Assembly (NCBI RefSeq): GCF_010747415.1
Contig: NZ_JAAGNZ010000001.1
Coordinates: 372,001 to 436,000, forward strand
DNA from: Spirosoma agri
GTDB lineage: Bacteria > Bacteroidota > Bacteroidia > Cytophagales > Spirosomataceae
Reading direction: 5' to 3'
Length of the DNA stretch: 64,000 bases
Below are positions 1-7,758 of the stretch, piece by piece. A program made the position numbers and the translations under genes. The first letter of the stretch is position 1. Each line of letters opens with the position of its first letter. The notes beneath the pieces were generated by a model. The model was given only the letters and a program-made list of their open reading frames with translations. It had not been told where the DNA came from and searched no databases.

Positions 1-2
1 TC

Positions 3-608
3 GGCCAGTCAACCTACGAAACAACCTACAACGGCGGCATGGGTAGCAATGGGCTTACGTCGGCCCGGCATGATGTGCTGGCTCATTACCTTGCTGACAA
101 CTACCCGGAAAGTTTTGACCCGGCAATTGATCGAAATCTTATCTATAGCGGATCGAAACGACTAACGGACACCATCGCCGTCGGTACTGGCGAGACGGTG
201 ACGGTCGGTCAACTGATTCTGTCGCCCACGCGTACGTACGCACCCGTCGTCAAAATGCTTCTCAATGAGTTGCGCCCATACATTCATGGTATGGTGCATT
301 GTTCGGGTGGTGCACAGACCAAGGTGCTTCATTTTATCGATGATCTGCACGTTATAAAAGATAATCTGTTCCCGGTTCCGCCTTTGTTTCAGCTCATTCA
401 GCAGGAGAGCGGTACGAGCTGGCAGGAGATGTATAAAGTCTTCAATATGGGGCACCGGTTGGAAGTATATCTGCCCGAAAATGTCGCTCAGCGTGTTATC
501 GATGTGGCAAACTCATTTGGCATTGCTGCTCAATTAATTGGCCGCGTGGAGGCTTATAGCGGCAAGCGAGTCACCATAAATTCGGATCAGGGTACTTTTT
601 TGTATTAG
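3..608 (+). CDS. purM: Phosphoribosylformylglycinamidine cyclo-ligase (AIR synthase), 5' truncated by window edge
   Basis: This is the C-terminal 201 residues of PurM. The enzyme closes the imidazole ring of AIR from FGAM using ATP, the fifth step of purine synthesis in the cytosol. The frame is open back to base 3, before the first internal ATG at 39, so the gene begins outside the window. Visible family motifs are NGGMGSNGLTSARHD, SPTRTYAPV, GMVHCSGGAQTKV and FNMGHRLEVY. These fit the long Bacteroidota form of PurM better than the shorter E. coli type. The reading frame ends at TAG 606-608. The gene downstream is not related to purines. The assignment is firm; upstream regulation cannot be seen. 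Confidence 0.92.
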   Translation, partial: GQSTYETTYNGGMGSNGLTSARHDVLAHYLADNYPESFDPAIDRNLIYSGSKRLTDTIAVGTGETVTVGQLILSPTRTYAPVVKMLLNELRPYIHGMVHCSGGAQTKVLHFIDDLHVIKDNLFPVPPLFQLIQQESGTSWQEMYKVFNMGHRLEVYLPENVAQRVIDVANSFGIAAQLIGRVEAYSGKRVTINSDQGTFLY

Positions 609-642
609 ATTTCTTGTAAACTTCCGGTAAGTAGCTAGATTG

Positions 643-667
643 CAATTCGTAGTGACACTGCGAATTG
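643..667. promoter_or_regulatory. Near-perfect 25-bp palindrome between purM and the T9SS cargo gene
   Basis: Outer arms CAATTCG (643-649) and CGAATTG (661-667) flank inner arms AGTG (651-654) and CACT (656-659). The two halves match except for one T/G pair and the centre base. It lies 12 bases before the ATG at 680 and 35 bases after the purM stop. It could be an operator or a leader hairpin. No T-run follows, so an intrinsic terminator is less likely. Function is not known. Confidence 0.4.
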
Positions 668-679
668 TTCTATCTTGCC

Positions 680-1777
680 ATGAAGGTATCGGTTACGATT
701 CTTTTGCTGTTGCTCTGTCAGCTTGCTAGTGGGCAAGTGACGCCCTTTAGCGCCAGATGGAGTTTTGAAGGGAGTGATGCCGGTAGCTCATCCAATAGCC
801 TGATTGCTGTTTCGGATGTCAGCTACGCGGGTGGGGTGAGGCCATTGCCCGTTAATCCTTATACATCAGGCTACGCGGGGTTGGGTGTAAACGTACAATA
901 CTGGTCGACAACCCTTTGTAACCAAACACAGTACGTCGAATTTACGGTGAGACCGCTTGGCACGGCCCAGCTCACCATAACCTCGTTGACATTTGCCTTT
1001 TCCCGTTCCGCGAGTGGACCCCAGGACTTGAGCGTTCGATCCAGCGTTGACGGGTTCAGCAGTGACATTTATGCCCAGGGTACCTCAACGAACTACCAGA
1101 TGGCATCAGTGGGATTAAGTAATCCGGGTTTCAGTGGCCAGACGAATTCGATAACGTTTCGCATTTACGCCTGCAATCCCACCGCCAGTAATACCGTCCT
1201 TCATCTGGACGAGATTGCCATCAACGGCCAGGCGCTACCCATTATGCTTGTGTCTTTTGTGGCCAAACCCCAGGGCGAGCAGGTGCAGTTGAGCTGGGAG
1301 ACGACCTGGGAACGCAACGCTGATTACTTTGCGATTCAACGTAGCCCGGACTTGGGTGAATTCGTCACGCTGGGGCGGGTTACTGCCAACGGGAATACCG
1401 ACCGGCGCCAGCACTACGGCTTCACGGACCAACGCCCGCTGGATGGGGTCAATTACTATCGACTGAGGCAGGTTGATGTGAATGGTCAGCTGGCTGATTC
1501 TAGGCCCGTTTCCGTTGCGATGAACGAGTTGACGCCTTCCCTTGAGTTGCTGGGCAACCCGGTAGATGACCAGCGAATTCTTATTGCGGTGCGGAATATG
1601 GCCAACGCTGTCTATACCCTTACGATCCTGACCGGTCAGCAGTGGCCAGTGAATGTTGAGCCTCGGCCTGATGGTTCGATGCTTGTACTCCCTGTTCAGC
1701 CACTTCCCGCTGGTATGTATATGCTACGGGCTCACAGCGGTCCAAAGCAATTGGTGCAGAAAATAGTGGTGCGATAA
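680..1777 (+). CDS. Secreted protein with T9SS C-terminal sorting domain
   Basis: This is a 365-residue exported protein of unknown specific function. Residues 1-18 are a signal peptide (lysine, long leucine run, ASG cleavage). The middle holds a beta-sandwich-like region with no recognised enzyme motif. It is followed at about 185-285 by the segment common in Bacteroidota secreted proteins (LPIMLVSFVAKP, then LSWETTWERNADYFAIQRS, then YYRLRQVDVNG). The last ~75 residues resemble a type A T9SS sorting domain: LLGNPVDD, then a PAGMYMLR stretch, ending in KQLVQKIVVR. This predicts secretion through the type IX system and possible attachment to the cell surface. I chose ATG 680 over an upstream in-frame TTG at 665 because it begins the signal peptide directly. 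Similarity outside the C-terminal region was not identifiable. Confidence 0.8.
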   Translation: MKVSVTILLLLLCQLASGQVTPFSARWSFEGSDAGSSSNSLIAVSDVSYAGGVRPLPVNPYTSGYAGLGVNVQYWSTTLCNQTQYVEFTVRPLGTAQLTITSLTFAFSRSASGPQDLSVRSSVDGFSSDIYAQGTSTNYQMASVGLSNPGFSGQTNSITFRIYACNPTASNTVLHLDEIAINGQALPIMLVSFVAKPQGEQVQLSWETTWERNADYFAIQRSPDLGEFVTLGRVTANGNTDRRQHYGFTDQRPLDGVNYYRLRQVDVNGQLADSRPVSVAMNELTPSLELLGNPVDDQRILIAVRNMANAVYTLTILTGQQWPVNVEPRPDGSMLVLPVQPLPAGMYMLRAHSGPKQLVQKIVVR

Positions 1778-1961
1778 ACTAGATGAGCCACCGTATCGTG
1801 TTGCCTTGCAATTACAGAATGCGCTCATCTTCTGAACGAGTTGCCAGTCGGGTTTAGACGCGTTCTGCGAAGGCGGGTGAGAAAGAAGCAAGAAGCCTTT
1901 TTCAGACTTCATAGAAGCGTAAATTATTCCCGTCGGTCACACGAGCTATGCATTGGTTCAT

Positions 1962-1969
1962 TAGTTTTG
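1962..1969 (+). promoter_or_regulatory. Candidate Bacteroidota -7 box TAGTTTTG upstream of redoxin gene
   Basis: TAGTTTTG matches the Bacteroidota housekeeping -7 consensus TAnnTTTG exactly. No clear -33 TTG lies at the right distance, so support is partial. Transcription starting just downstream would give a leader of about 100 nt to the preferred ATG at 2079. Confidence 0.35.
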
Positions 1970-2078
1970 GGTAACGAACGGTTACCGACGCATGCGTAGG
2001 CTTTTCCCAGAAATCAGTCGGTTAATCTTTTGGCTCAATTCGTTATCTAACAAACAAATGCTAAAAGAACCAGTACTT

Positions 2079-2699
2079 ATGAACCGTTGGTTGCGCTTGT
2101 CTTTCCTACTGTGGCTAACGCTGGGGTTATCCTTTCTGGCCCATGCCCAGTTGCCGAAAGGATATACCCTTGGTGATGCTGTAGCCGATTTCCAATTGAA
2201 GAACGTTGATGGGCGAACGATATCACTAGCCGACTACCGGCCTCAGAAGGGGTTGATCGTTGTTTTTACCAGTAATCACTGTCCTTTTTCGAAAGCCTAC
2301 GAAGATCGTCTGATTGCCATCGACCGTCGATTTTCCGCACAGAACTATCCGGTGTTGGCGATTATGTCGAACGATCCGACCGCTTACGAAGATGACTCCT
2401 TCGAAAATATGAAAAGCCGCGCTCGCGACAAAGGCTACTCGTATGCCTATGCAATTGACGAAACGCAGCGCGTTGCCAAGGCGTTTGGCGCTACCCGAAC
2501 GCCGGAGGTCTATGTGTTGAAGCAAACGAATGGACAATTTATCATCGAATACGTCGGCACTATTGACGACAGCCCACAGGATGGGGCCAATGTGCAACGT
2601 CGCTATGTAGAAGAAGCTGTTACTAGCCTGTTGGCTGGTCGTCCCGTTCAGTCGCCCCTCACCAAGCCCATTGGCTGTGCCATTAAATGGAAAAATTAG
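2079..2699 (+). CDS. Periplasmic redoxin (thioredoxin-fold, AhpC/TSA-like)
   Basis: This is a 206-residue exported thioredoxin-fold protein. A signal peptide covers residues 1-24 and ends in AHAQ. The redoxin domain follows (LGDAVADFQLKNVDG). The active-site region reads SNHCPFSKAYEDR, so the usual CxxC is CxxS with a single cysteine at about residue 68. A second cysteine sits near the C-terminus in PIGCAIKWKN, a tail seen in this subfamily. The TPEVYVL segment supplies the cis-proline loop. It probably acts as a peroxiredoxin-like or thiol-reducing protein in the periplasm; the substrate is unknown. In-frame ATGs occur at 1992 and 2058, but 2079 is preferred because it starts the signal peptide. 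It appears to be a single-gene unit. Confidence 0.8.
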   Translation: MNRWLRLSFLLWLTLGLSFLAHAQLPKGYTLGDAVADFQLKNVDGRTISLADYRPQKGLIVVFTSNHCPFSKAYEDRLIAIDRRFSAQNYPVLAIMSNDPTAYEDDSFENMKSRARDKGYSYAYAIDETQRVAKAFGATRTPEVYVLKQTNGQFIIEYVGTIDDSPQDGANVQRRYVEEAVTSLLAGRPVQSPLTKPIGCAIKWKN

Positions 2700-2815
2700 C
2701 CGATTACAAACCTAAAGGTATGTGAAGGTAAAGTCAGTTGCGCTTTCGTCGTATTCACGTTTTGGCACATCATTTGCCAATCCGGTTTGTGACAATCAAA
2801 CTACACTTACGTATT

Positions 2816-3367
2816 ATGAAAAAGACTCAACTGGGTTTTTCCCAACTCAAACACATCGCCGGAACGATTATGCTTGTTGGATCGCTGGCCCTTCTACAAG
2901 CTTGTGGTACAGACAACAAAAAAGAGTCACGTACGGAAGACGCTTTAGAAAGAACGGGTGATGCCGTTGAAGCAGATACAAAAGAAGCCACTGCCGAAAC
3001 GCGGGAAGATTTAAAAGAAGCGGGTGACAAAGTAGACGCTAAAACAGACGAAGCTGCTGCTGACTTTAAACGTGAACGTGACGAAGCTGTGGCTAAAATG
3101 AACATTCAGAAGGATAAATTAGACGCTAAAATCGATGGATTGCGCGCCGATATGAAGCGTGAAGGAGCACAGGCAAAAGCTGAATCGAAAGAGCAATTGG
3201 CTAAACTCGAAGACGAGCGTAAGGAATTAGGCAACGACATCGACAAAGCGAAGAACGCGACTGCTGACGCTTGGAAGGATATAAAAACCGGGTTCAAACG
3301 GGCCGGCCGCGAAGTAGGCGATGCCTTCGACAGAGCAGGCGACAAACTGGATAACGATAAAAACTAA
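2816..3367 (+). CDS. Coiled-coil lipoprotein, highly charged
   Basis: This is a 183-residue lipoprotein. The signal sequence ends in the lipobox LLQAC with the lipidated cysteine at residue 30. The mature part is almost entirely Lys, Glu, Asp and Ala in heptad-like spacing, predicting a long alpha-helical coiled coil. Stretches such as DALERTGDAVEADTKEA recall periplasmic stress-type and late-embryogenesis-like helical proteins. No enzymatic motif is present. It probably lines the periplasmic or outer-membrane face, perhaps in envelope stress, but this is inference. ATG 2816 was chosen because it gives a standard lipoprotein signal; an upstream in-frame start at 2738 adds a non-signal-like leader. 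A strong intrinsic terminator follows 29 bases after the stop, so the gene is likely monocistronic. Confidence 0.75.
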   Translation: MKKTQLGFSQLKHIAGTIMLVGSLALLQACGTDNKKESRTEDALERTGDAVEADTKEATAETREDLKEAGDKVDAKTDEAAADFKRERDEAVAKMNIQKDKLDAKIDGLRADMKREGAQAKAESKEQLAKLEDERKELGNDIDKAKNATADAWKDIKTGFKRAGREVGDAFDRAGDKLDNDKN

Positions 3368-3395
3368 GCTAAACAAAGGTTTACTTGGTAGTACA

Positions 3396-3430
3396 AAAAC
3401 GCCGGTCACTAGTGTGGTCGGCGTTTTTTG
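3396..3430 (+). terminator. Intrinsic terminator after coiled-coil lipoprotein
   Basis: A stem AACGCCGGTCAC / GTGGTCGGCGTT (12 bp, two G-U pairs) with a TAGT loop is followed by a T-run. Confidence 0.85.
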
Positions 3431-3805
3431 TTGGGGAATTGTGGGGTAATTCTTCCACAAACGGGTAAGCCACAAGCATGAACAAATTGCCGAATAAAAA
3501 ATATAGTTAGCTATCTACATAAGCTTACCGGTACAAATCTGCTGGTAGAATTGATTGACAGCCGCTGAGTGAATGTTCTTTTCGTGATGCTGAAAAAACA
3601 TCTTACACCATATTTAGGAGAACATCGATGTAAAAGAATAGTCTTCTACAGGATTAAGTCAGGTCGTCTTTTTATATACTTCGGTGAGCAGGTGCGCCGT
3701 TTACAGACATTCAACAAGTAAAGTCAACTATCTAAGAGCCAATCTGCTTGTATTCGAACGAGGAAAATTGTTATTTTGCGGGCTAAATTGTACGTATAAA
3801 GCGAA
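3431..3805. other. Gene-free 375-bp stretch upstream of ppiD
   Basis: I see no convincing coding sequence here. The DNA is AT-richer than its surroundings. The only supportable element is the ppiD promoter candidate at its 3' end (3748-3778). A short CATCGATG palindrome near 3625 has no clear role. Confidence 0.5.
3748..3778 (+). promoter_or_regulatory. Candidate Bacteroidota promoter for ppiD
   Basis: TTG (3748-3750), a 20-nt spacer, then TTATTTTG (3771-3778), which matches TAnnTTTG at five of six specified bases. The ppiD ATG lies 27 bases downstream. The spacing is right for the Bacteroidota -33/-7 promoter. Confidence 0.45.
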
Positions 3806-5920
3806 ATGTCTGTCATTAACAAGATCAGAGAACGTTCAGGACTGGCCGTAGGCATTATCGCCGTCAGCCTGATTCTGTTCATTGTGGGGGGGGATTTGCT
3901 CGGCGGCCGTAGTTTGCTGTTCGGCGGGAACCAACAGGAGGTCGGTGAGATTGCTGGCCAATCCATTGATTATCAAGAATTCAATGCCAAAGTAGACGAA
4001 CTTCGGGCACAGTTTGAGCAGCAATCGGGCCGGGCTCCGGCTGAGCAGGATATGGCTCAGCTTCGCGAACAAGCCTGGAATCAACTGCTGTTCGAAATCG
4101 CTTATCAGAAAGAGTTTGATAAACTCGGCCTGAAAGTATCGCCCGAAGAGCTGGTCGACATGGTTCAGGGCAATAACATCAGCCCAGCCGTACGTCAGGC
4201 ATTCACGAATCCCCAGACGGGCGTATTCGATAAAAGTACGATTATCAATTACCTCAAAGGCTTGAAAAACCTGCCCCCACAGCAGCAGGCTGCCTGGGCA
4301 AGTTTTGAGAAGAACCTGAGCTCTGACCGGCTGCGTGAAAAATACGAAGGGCTGATGCGTCTATCTGTATTTGCTACAACCGCCGAAGCGCAAAAAGAGT
4401 ATCAGGCTCAAAATTCAAAAGCGGACATCAAGTTCCTGTTCGTGCCTTACTACACTATCAATGACACGACGGTGAAAGTGACGGATTCGCAGTTGCAGGA
4501 CTATCTGAACAAGCACAAAGATGAGTATCCGGGTGTGAACACGCGTTCGCTTCAGTACGTAACATTCTCGGTCGCGCCCTCTAAAGACGATAGCGCAGCG
4601 CTCTACAACCAGATCAAATCGCTTGCGCGTGGCCTGGGTGCGGCTCAAAACGATTCCGCGTTTGCGCTTCAAAATAGCGACGTTCGTGTTCCCCTGTATA
4701 TCACGGCGGGTGAAATGCCCGAACAACTCCGGGCCTCTATCCCAACATTCTCGCCGGGCGGTATTTATGGTCCTTTCCGCGAAGGAAATACCTACTTCAT
4801 TTATAAGTACGGTGGTTCTAAGAAAGACACCAGCTTTACGGCTCGTGCCAGCCATATCCTGATCCGTCCAACTGCACAGACCGATTCGGCTAAATCCGAA
4901 GCACGTCGTCGGGCCGAGGGTATTCTGCAACAGATTCAGGGTGGTGCCAGCTTTGAAGCATTGGCGCAGACCAATAGTGCCGATGGATCAGCCCAAAACG
5001 GTGGCGATCTTGGTTACTTCAAAAATAATGGACAAATGGTGAAGCCATTTGAGTCGGCTGTTTTCGGGGCTTCATCGGCGGGCCTGATCCCACGTATCGT
5101 AGAAACCGATTTCGGCTACCATATCATCAAGGTAACGCAGCCTAAGACTGATGTACTGTATCGGATTGCAGCCATTGGTAAAACAATTGCGCCAAGCCAG
5201 ACGACGCGTGACGAAGCCCTGCGCAAAGCCGATCAGTTTGCCTCTGACGTACACACGAAGGAAGAATTCGATGCTAAAGTGAAGGAAGACAAGTCAATAG
5301 TCGTCGCTACTGCTGACCGGGTTCCTGAAAACGCCAGTAACATTAACGCGCTGGCCGACGCTCGTTCGGTTGTACGGTGGGCGTTTGACGATAAGACAGA
5401 CCTTAATTCTGTATCTGAGCCATTCGAAATCGGTGATCAGTATGTTATTGCTGTCTTGACGAACAAAACGAATAAGGACGACGTAAAGGTTGAGGACTAC
5501 CGCACGGAACTGACGGCTAAAGTTCGTAATGAGATTAAAGGTGAGCAAATCATCAGCAAGCTGGGCAATGCCAGCGGCACACTCGAATCGATTGCGCAGA
5601 AATACGGTGCAGGTGCGCTGGTTGAAACCGCCGAAGACGTTAATCTGGCAAACGGATTTCTCCGCAGTGCTGGGGTCGATCCTATTGCGTTAGGTAAGGC
5701 GTTTGGTCTTAAGCCTGGCAAACGGTCCAAGCCATTTGCGGGTGATGGTGGCGTGCTGATGGTTGAGACGACCCGCTTAACGCCTGCTCCAGCTATCGCT
5801 GATTATGCGCTTTATAAAACGCAGATTCAGCAAAATACGGCATCGCGTATTGGATTCTATATTAACGAAGCCATCAAAGAAGCGGCCAAGGTAGAAGATC
5901 GCCGGGCTAAGTTTTATTAA
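3806..5920 (+). CDS. ppiD: PpiD-like membrane-anchored peptidyl-prolyl isomerase / foldase
   Basis: This is a 704-residue inner-membrane-anchored periplasmic chaperone of the SurA/PpiD group. Residues ~12-33 form one N-terminal transmembrane anchor (GLAVGIIAVSLILFIVGGD) after a short basic cytosolic end. Residues ~40-200 form the SurA_N-like chaperone region. Residues ~343-445 form a parvulin (PpiC) rotamase domain, recognised by ASHILIRP, GGDLGYF and DFGYHIIKV. A second, degenerate parvulin-like region may follow at ~450-600. The length is close to the ~700 residues usual for Bacteroidota PpiD. It is expected to help outer-membrane and secreted proteins fold at the Sec exit, in keeping with the many barrels and lipoproteins in this window. 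It has its own promoter candidate and a strong terminator, so it is probably a single-gene unit. Confidence 0.9.
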   Translation: MSVINKIRERSGLAVGIIAVSLILFIVGGDLLGGRSLLFGGNQQEVGEIAGQSIDYQEFNAKVDELRAQFEQQSGRAPAEQDMAQLREQAWNQLLFEIAYQKEFDKLGLKVSPEELVDMVQGNNISPAVRQAFTNPQTGVFDKSTIINYLKGLKNLPPQQQAAWASFEKNLSSDRLREKYEGLMRLSVFATTAEAQKEYQAQNSKADIKFLFVPYYTINDTTVKVTDSQLQDYLNKHKDEYPGVNTRSLQYVTFSVAPSKDDSAALYNQIKSLARGLGAAQNDSAFALQNSDVRVPLYITAGEMPEQLRASIPTFSPGGIYGPFREGNTYFIYKYGGSKKDTSFTARASHILIRPTAQTDSAKSEARRRAEGILQQIQGGASFEALAQTNSADGSAQNGGDLGYFKNNGQMVKPFESAVFGASSAGLIPRIVETDFGYHIIKVTQPKTDVLYRIAAIGKTIAPSQTTRDEALRKADQFASDVHTKEEFDAKVKEDKSIVVATADRVPENASNINALADARSVVRWAFDDKTDLNSVSEPFEIGDQYVIAVLTNKTNKDDVKVEDYRTELTAKVRNEIKGEQIISKLGNASGTLESIAQKYGAGALVETAEDVNLANGFLRSAGVDPIALGKAFGLKPGKRSKPFAGDGGVLMVETTRLTPAPAIADYALYKTQIQQNTASRIGFYINEAIKEAAKVEDRRAKFY

Positions 5921-5940
5921 GCACTGCTTTTACAACCCAC

Positions 5941-5980
5941 CAAAAGAGGCCCAGTCCGTTACGGATTGGGCCTCTTTTGG
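5941..5980. terminator. Bidirectional terminator between ppiD and rdgB
   Basis: An 18-bp stem from CAAAAGAGGCCCAGTCCG and CGGATTGGGCCTCTTTTG (one G-U pair) closes a TTA loop. A-runs and T-runs flank both sides, so it can end transcription from both convergent genes. Confidence 0.85.
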
Positions 5981-6059
5981 TATTGCTCTAGGAACCTACA
6001 GAACACAGGCTGATATGGTTGAGCCTATTTCTAGATCTCGACTTCAACGTTGATCGAAC

Positions 6060-6656
6060 TTATACGTTAACCTGCTGATCCAAATAAGCCACCATTTTGG
6101 TCAATGCCTGCGACCGATGACTTATTTTGTTCTTCTCATCCATGCTCATTTCGGCGAAGGTGCGATCATATCCATCGGGCAAGAAAATCGGATCGTACCC
6201 GAAGCCGCCTATGCCACGTGGTTCCAGTAAAATCTGTCCGTCGACTACTCCGTCAAACTGGTGCTCAACCGGTCCGGCGTTCCGGTCGTGTAGAAGCAGC
6301 GTAAAGACGGTAATAAAGCGTGCCTTTCGATCAGTAGTTCCGTCCAGATTGGCTAACAGCTTTTTTATATTAGCAGCCGCGTCCCGACTGCCGGAATAAA
6401 ACGCACTGTCTACTCCTGGCTCACCGTTCAGCGCAGCTACTTCCAGTCCCGAATCATCGGCAAAGCAGGAAACGCCGAAGTGGGTCCACACATAATCTGC
6501 CTTCTGGCGTGAGTTACCGGGAATCGTACCCGACGTTTCCGGTAGCTCGTCCGTACAGCCAATAGCGCTGAGCGTTTTCAGGTGGAAAGCACCACCCAGT
6601 CGGGCCGATACTTCCTCGAGTTTGTGTTGGTTATTTGTTGCAAAGCAAAGCTCCAT
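6060..6656 (-). CDS. rdgB: XTP/dITP pyrophosphatase (RdgB/HAM1)
   Basis: This 198-residue cytosolic enzyme hydrolyses ITP, dITP and XTP to monophosphates and keeps deaminated purines out of nucleic acids. Clear motifs are FATNNQHKLEEV near the N-terminus, ADDSGLEV (metal-binding aspartates), GGFGYDPIF, and EKNKISHRSQA near the C-terminus. Length is normal. One feature is unusual. The segment that reads ENAxxKA in E. coli RdgB, whose Glu helps bind metal, reads GNSRQKA here. SARYAG is also changed, to SAFYSG. These may be lineage variants rather than loss of function. The gene is followed by the ppiD-facing terminator and preceded by the FKBP terminator, so it stands alone. Confidence 0.92.
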   Translation of the reverse strand: MELCFATNNQHKLEEVSARLGGAFHLKTLSAIGCTDELPETSGTIPGNSRQKADYVWTHFGVSCFADDSGLEVAALNGEPGVDSAFYSGSRDAAANIKKLLANLDGTTDRKARFITVFTLLLHDRNAGPVEHQFDGVVDGQILLEPRGIGGFGYDPIFLPDGYDRTFAEMSMDEKNKISHRSQALTKMVAYLDQQVNV

Positions 6657-6664
6657 AAGAAAAA

Positions 6665-6702
6665 GAAAAGCCGTTCGCAGGTAAAACTACGAACGGCTTT
6701 TC
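6665..6702. terminator. Terminator downstream of the FKBP lipoprotein gene
   Basis: A 12-bp perfect stem, AAAAGCCGTTCG (6666-6677) and CGAACGGCTTTT (6690-6701), closes a 12-nt loop. On the minus strand it follows the FKBP gene and ends in T residues, just before rdgB. Confidence 0.8.
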
Positions 6703-6728
6703 TAAGAAACGAAAAATAATGCGGCTGA

Positions 6729-7652
6729 TTAACGACCAGGCTGTGGCATTCCCTGCGGCATGCCTGGCTGAGGGGCCTGTCCTTTCTGAATGTCGATCAG
6801 GTCAATATCGAACAACAACACCGAATTTGGTGGAATGCCCTGGTTACCGCGTGGACCGTAAGCAAGCGCCGAAGGAATGATAAGCGTCGCCTTCTCGCCT
6901 TTGTGCATTTTCATGACACCTTCTTCCCAACCCGGAATCACCTGACCGACACCAACCGGGAATTGTACCGGCTTTCCACCCGCCTGCGGGTTTGTTTTTG
7001 AACTATCGAATACTTTCCCGTCCAGCAGTTTGCCCGTGTAATGCACCTGCACTACATCACCACGCGAAGGTGTACGACCATCACCCGGTTGGGTAACAAC
7101 GTAATAAACACCTGACTCTGTTTTCTGAGCCTTGCCACCTAAACCGTTCTTGGTAATATAATCCTGTATAATTTTGGCATCGACCCCCTTCTGTTTTTCG
7201 AAGTCAGCGGCCTGCGTCTTTTTGTATTCCTCTTCTGACTGCACATTCATTACCTTCACCGCAATGCCGATGTCCGTACCTTTCTGAACACCCGGAGGCA
7301 GAGGTTGCATTGCCCGTGTGAACAACGAATCGGCGCTAACATAAAATGTTGCGCTGTCGCCCTTGCCAAGCAAGGTTAGCCCTTCTTCGTAACTACCTTT
7401 AAAAGGAGGTACCTGCAACAGCATCTGGAAAGGAGCCCCTTCTTTATGCGTATCGCGCAGAATGGAGTCTTTGTTGTTAAGCAGGGTTAGGTGCAACGTC
7501 ATGATGTCGCCAACTTTACCTTTGCGAGGGCTATCGGCCTGCTTGTGAATTTTGTACTTCAGGCCGTTTTCCGTTACCTGAACGCGGTTCTTACCGCAGG
7601 CCGCTACTACAGCGACAATCAGAGCGGCTTTCCCGAAATTTTTAAAAGACAT
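6729..7652 (-). CDS. FKBP-type peptidyl-prolyl isomerase lipoprotein (two FKBP-like domains)
   Basis: This is a 307-residue lipoprotein. The signal peptide ends in AAC with the lipidated cysteine at residue 19. Residues ~45-135 form an N-terminal FKBP-like domain (GDIMTLHLTL, KGSYEEGLTLLGKGD) that lacks several active-site aromatics and may be non-catalytic. Residues ~175-290 form a complete FKBP domain with GDVVQVHYTGKLLDGKVFDSS, VIPGWEEGVMKMHKGEKA, AYGPRGNQGIPPNSVLLFDI. A Gln/Pro/Met-rich tail follows. It should catalyse cis-trans prolyl isomerisation on the periplasmic side, complementing the PpiD homologue upstream. The gene has its own terminator. The fold assignment is firm; the role of the first domain is inference. 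Confidence 0.9.
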   Translation of the reverse strand: MSFKNFGKAALIVAVVAACGKNRVQVTENGLKYKIHKQADSPRKGKVGDIMTLHLTLLNNKDSILRDTHKEGAPFQMLLQVPPFKGSYEEGLTLLGKGDSATFYVSADSLFTRAMQPLPPGVQKGTDIGIAVKVMNVQSEEEYKKTQAADFEKQKGVDAKIIQDYITKNGLGGKAQKTESGVYYVVTQPGDGRTPSRGDVVQVHYTGKLLDGKVFDSSKTNPQAGGKPVQFPVGVGQVIPGWEEGVMKMHKGEKATLIIPSALAYGPRGNQGIPPNSVLLFDIDLIDIQKGQAPQPGMPQGMPQPGR

Positions 7653-7758
7653 GTGAAAATACTGGTTTATACTGAGAATGAGTTCGTAGTTTGTTTTCGT
7701 TTAACGTTTATGGCTGTCGATAACTACAAACAACAAACCATGAACAATGCGGTAAGGC

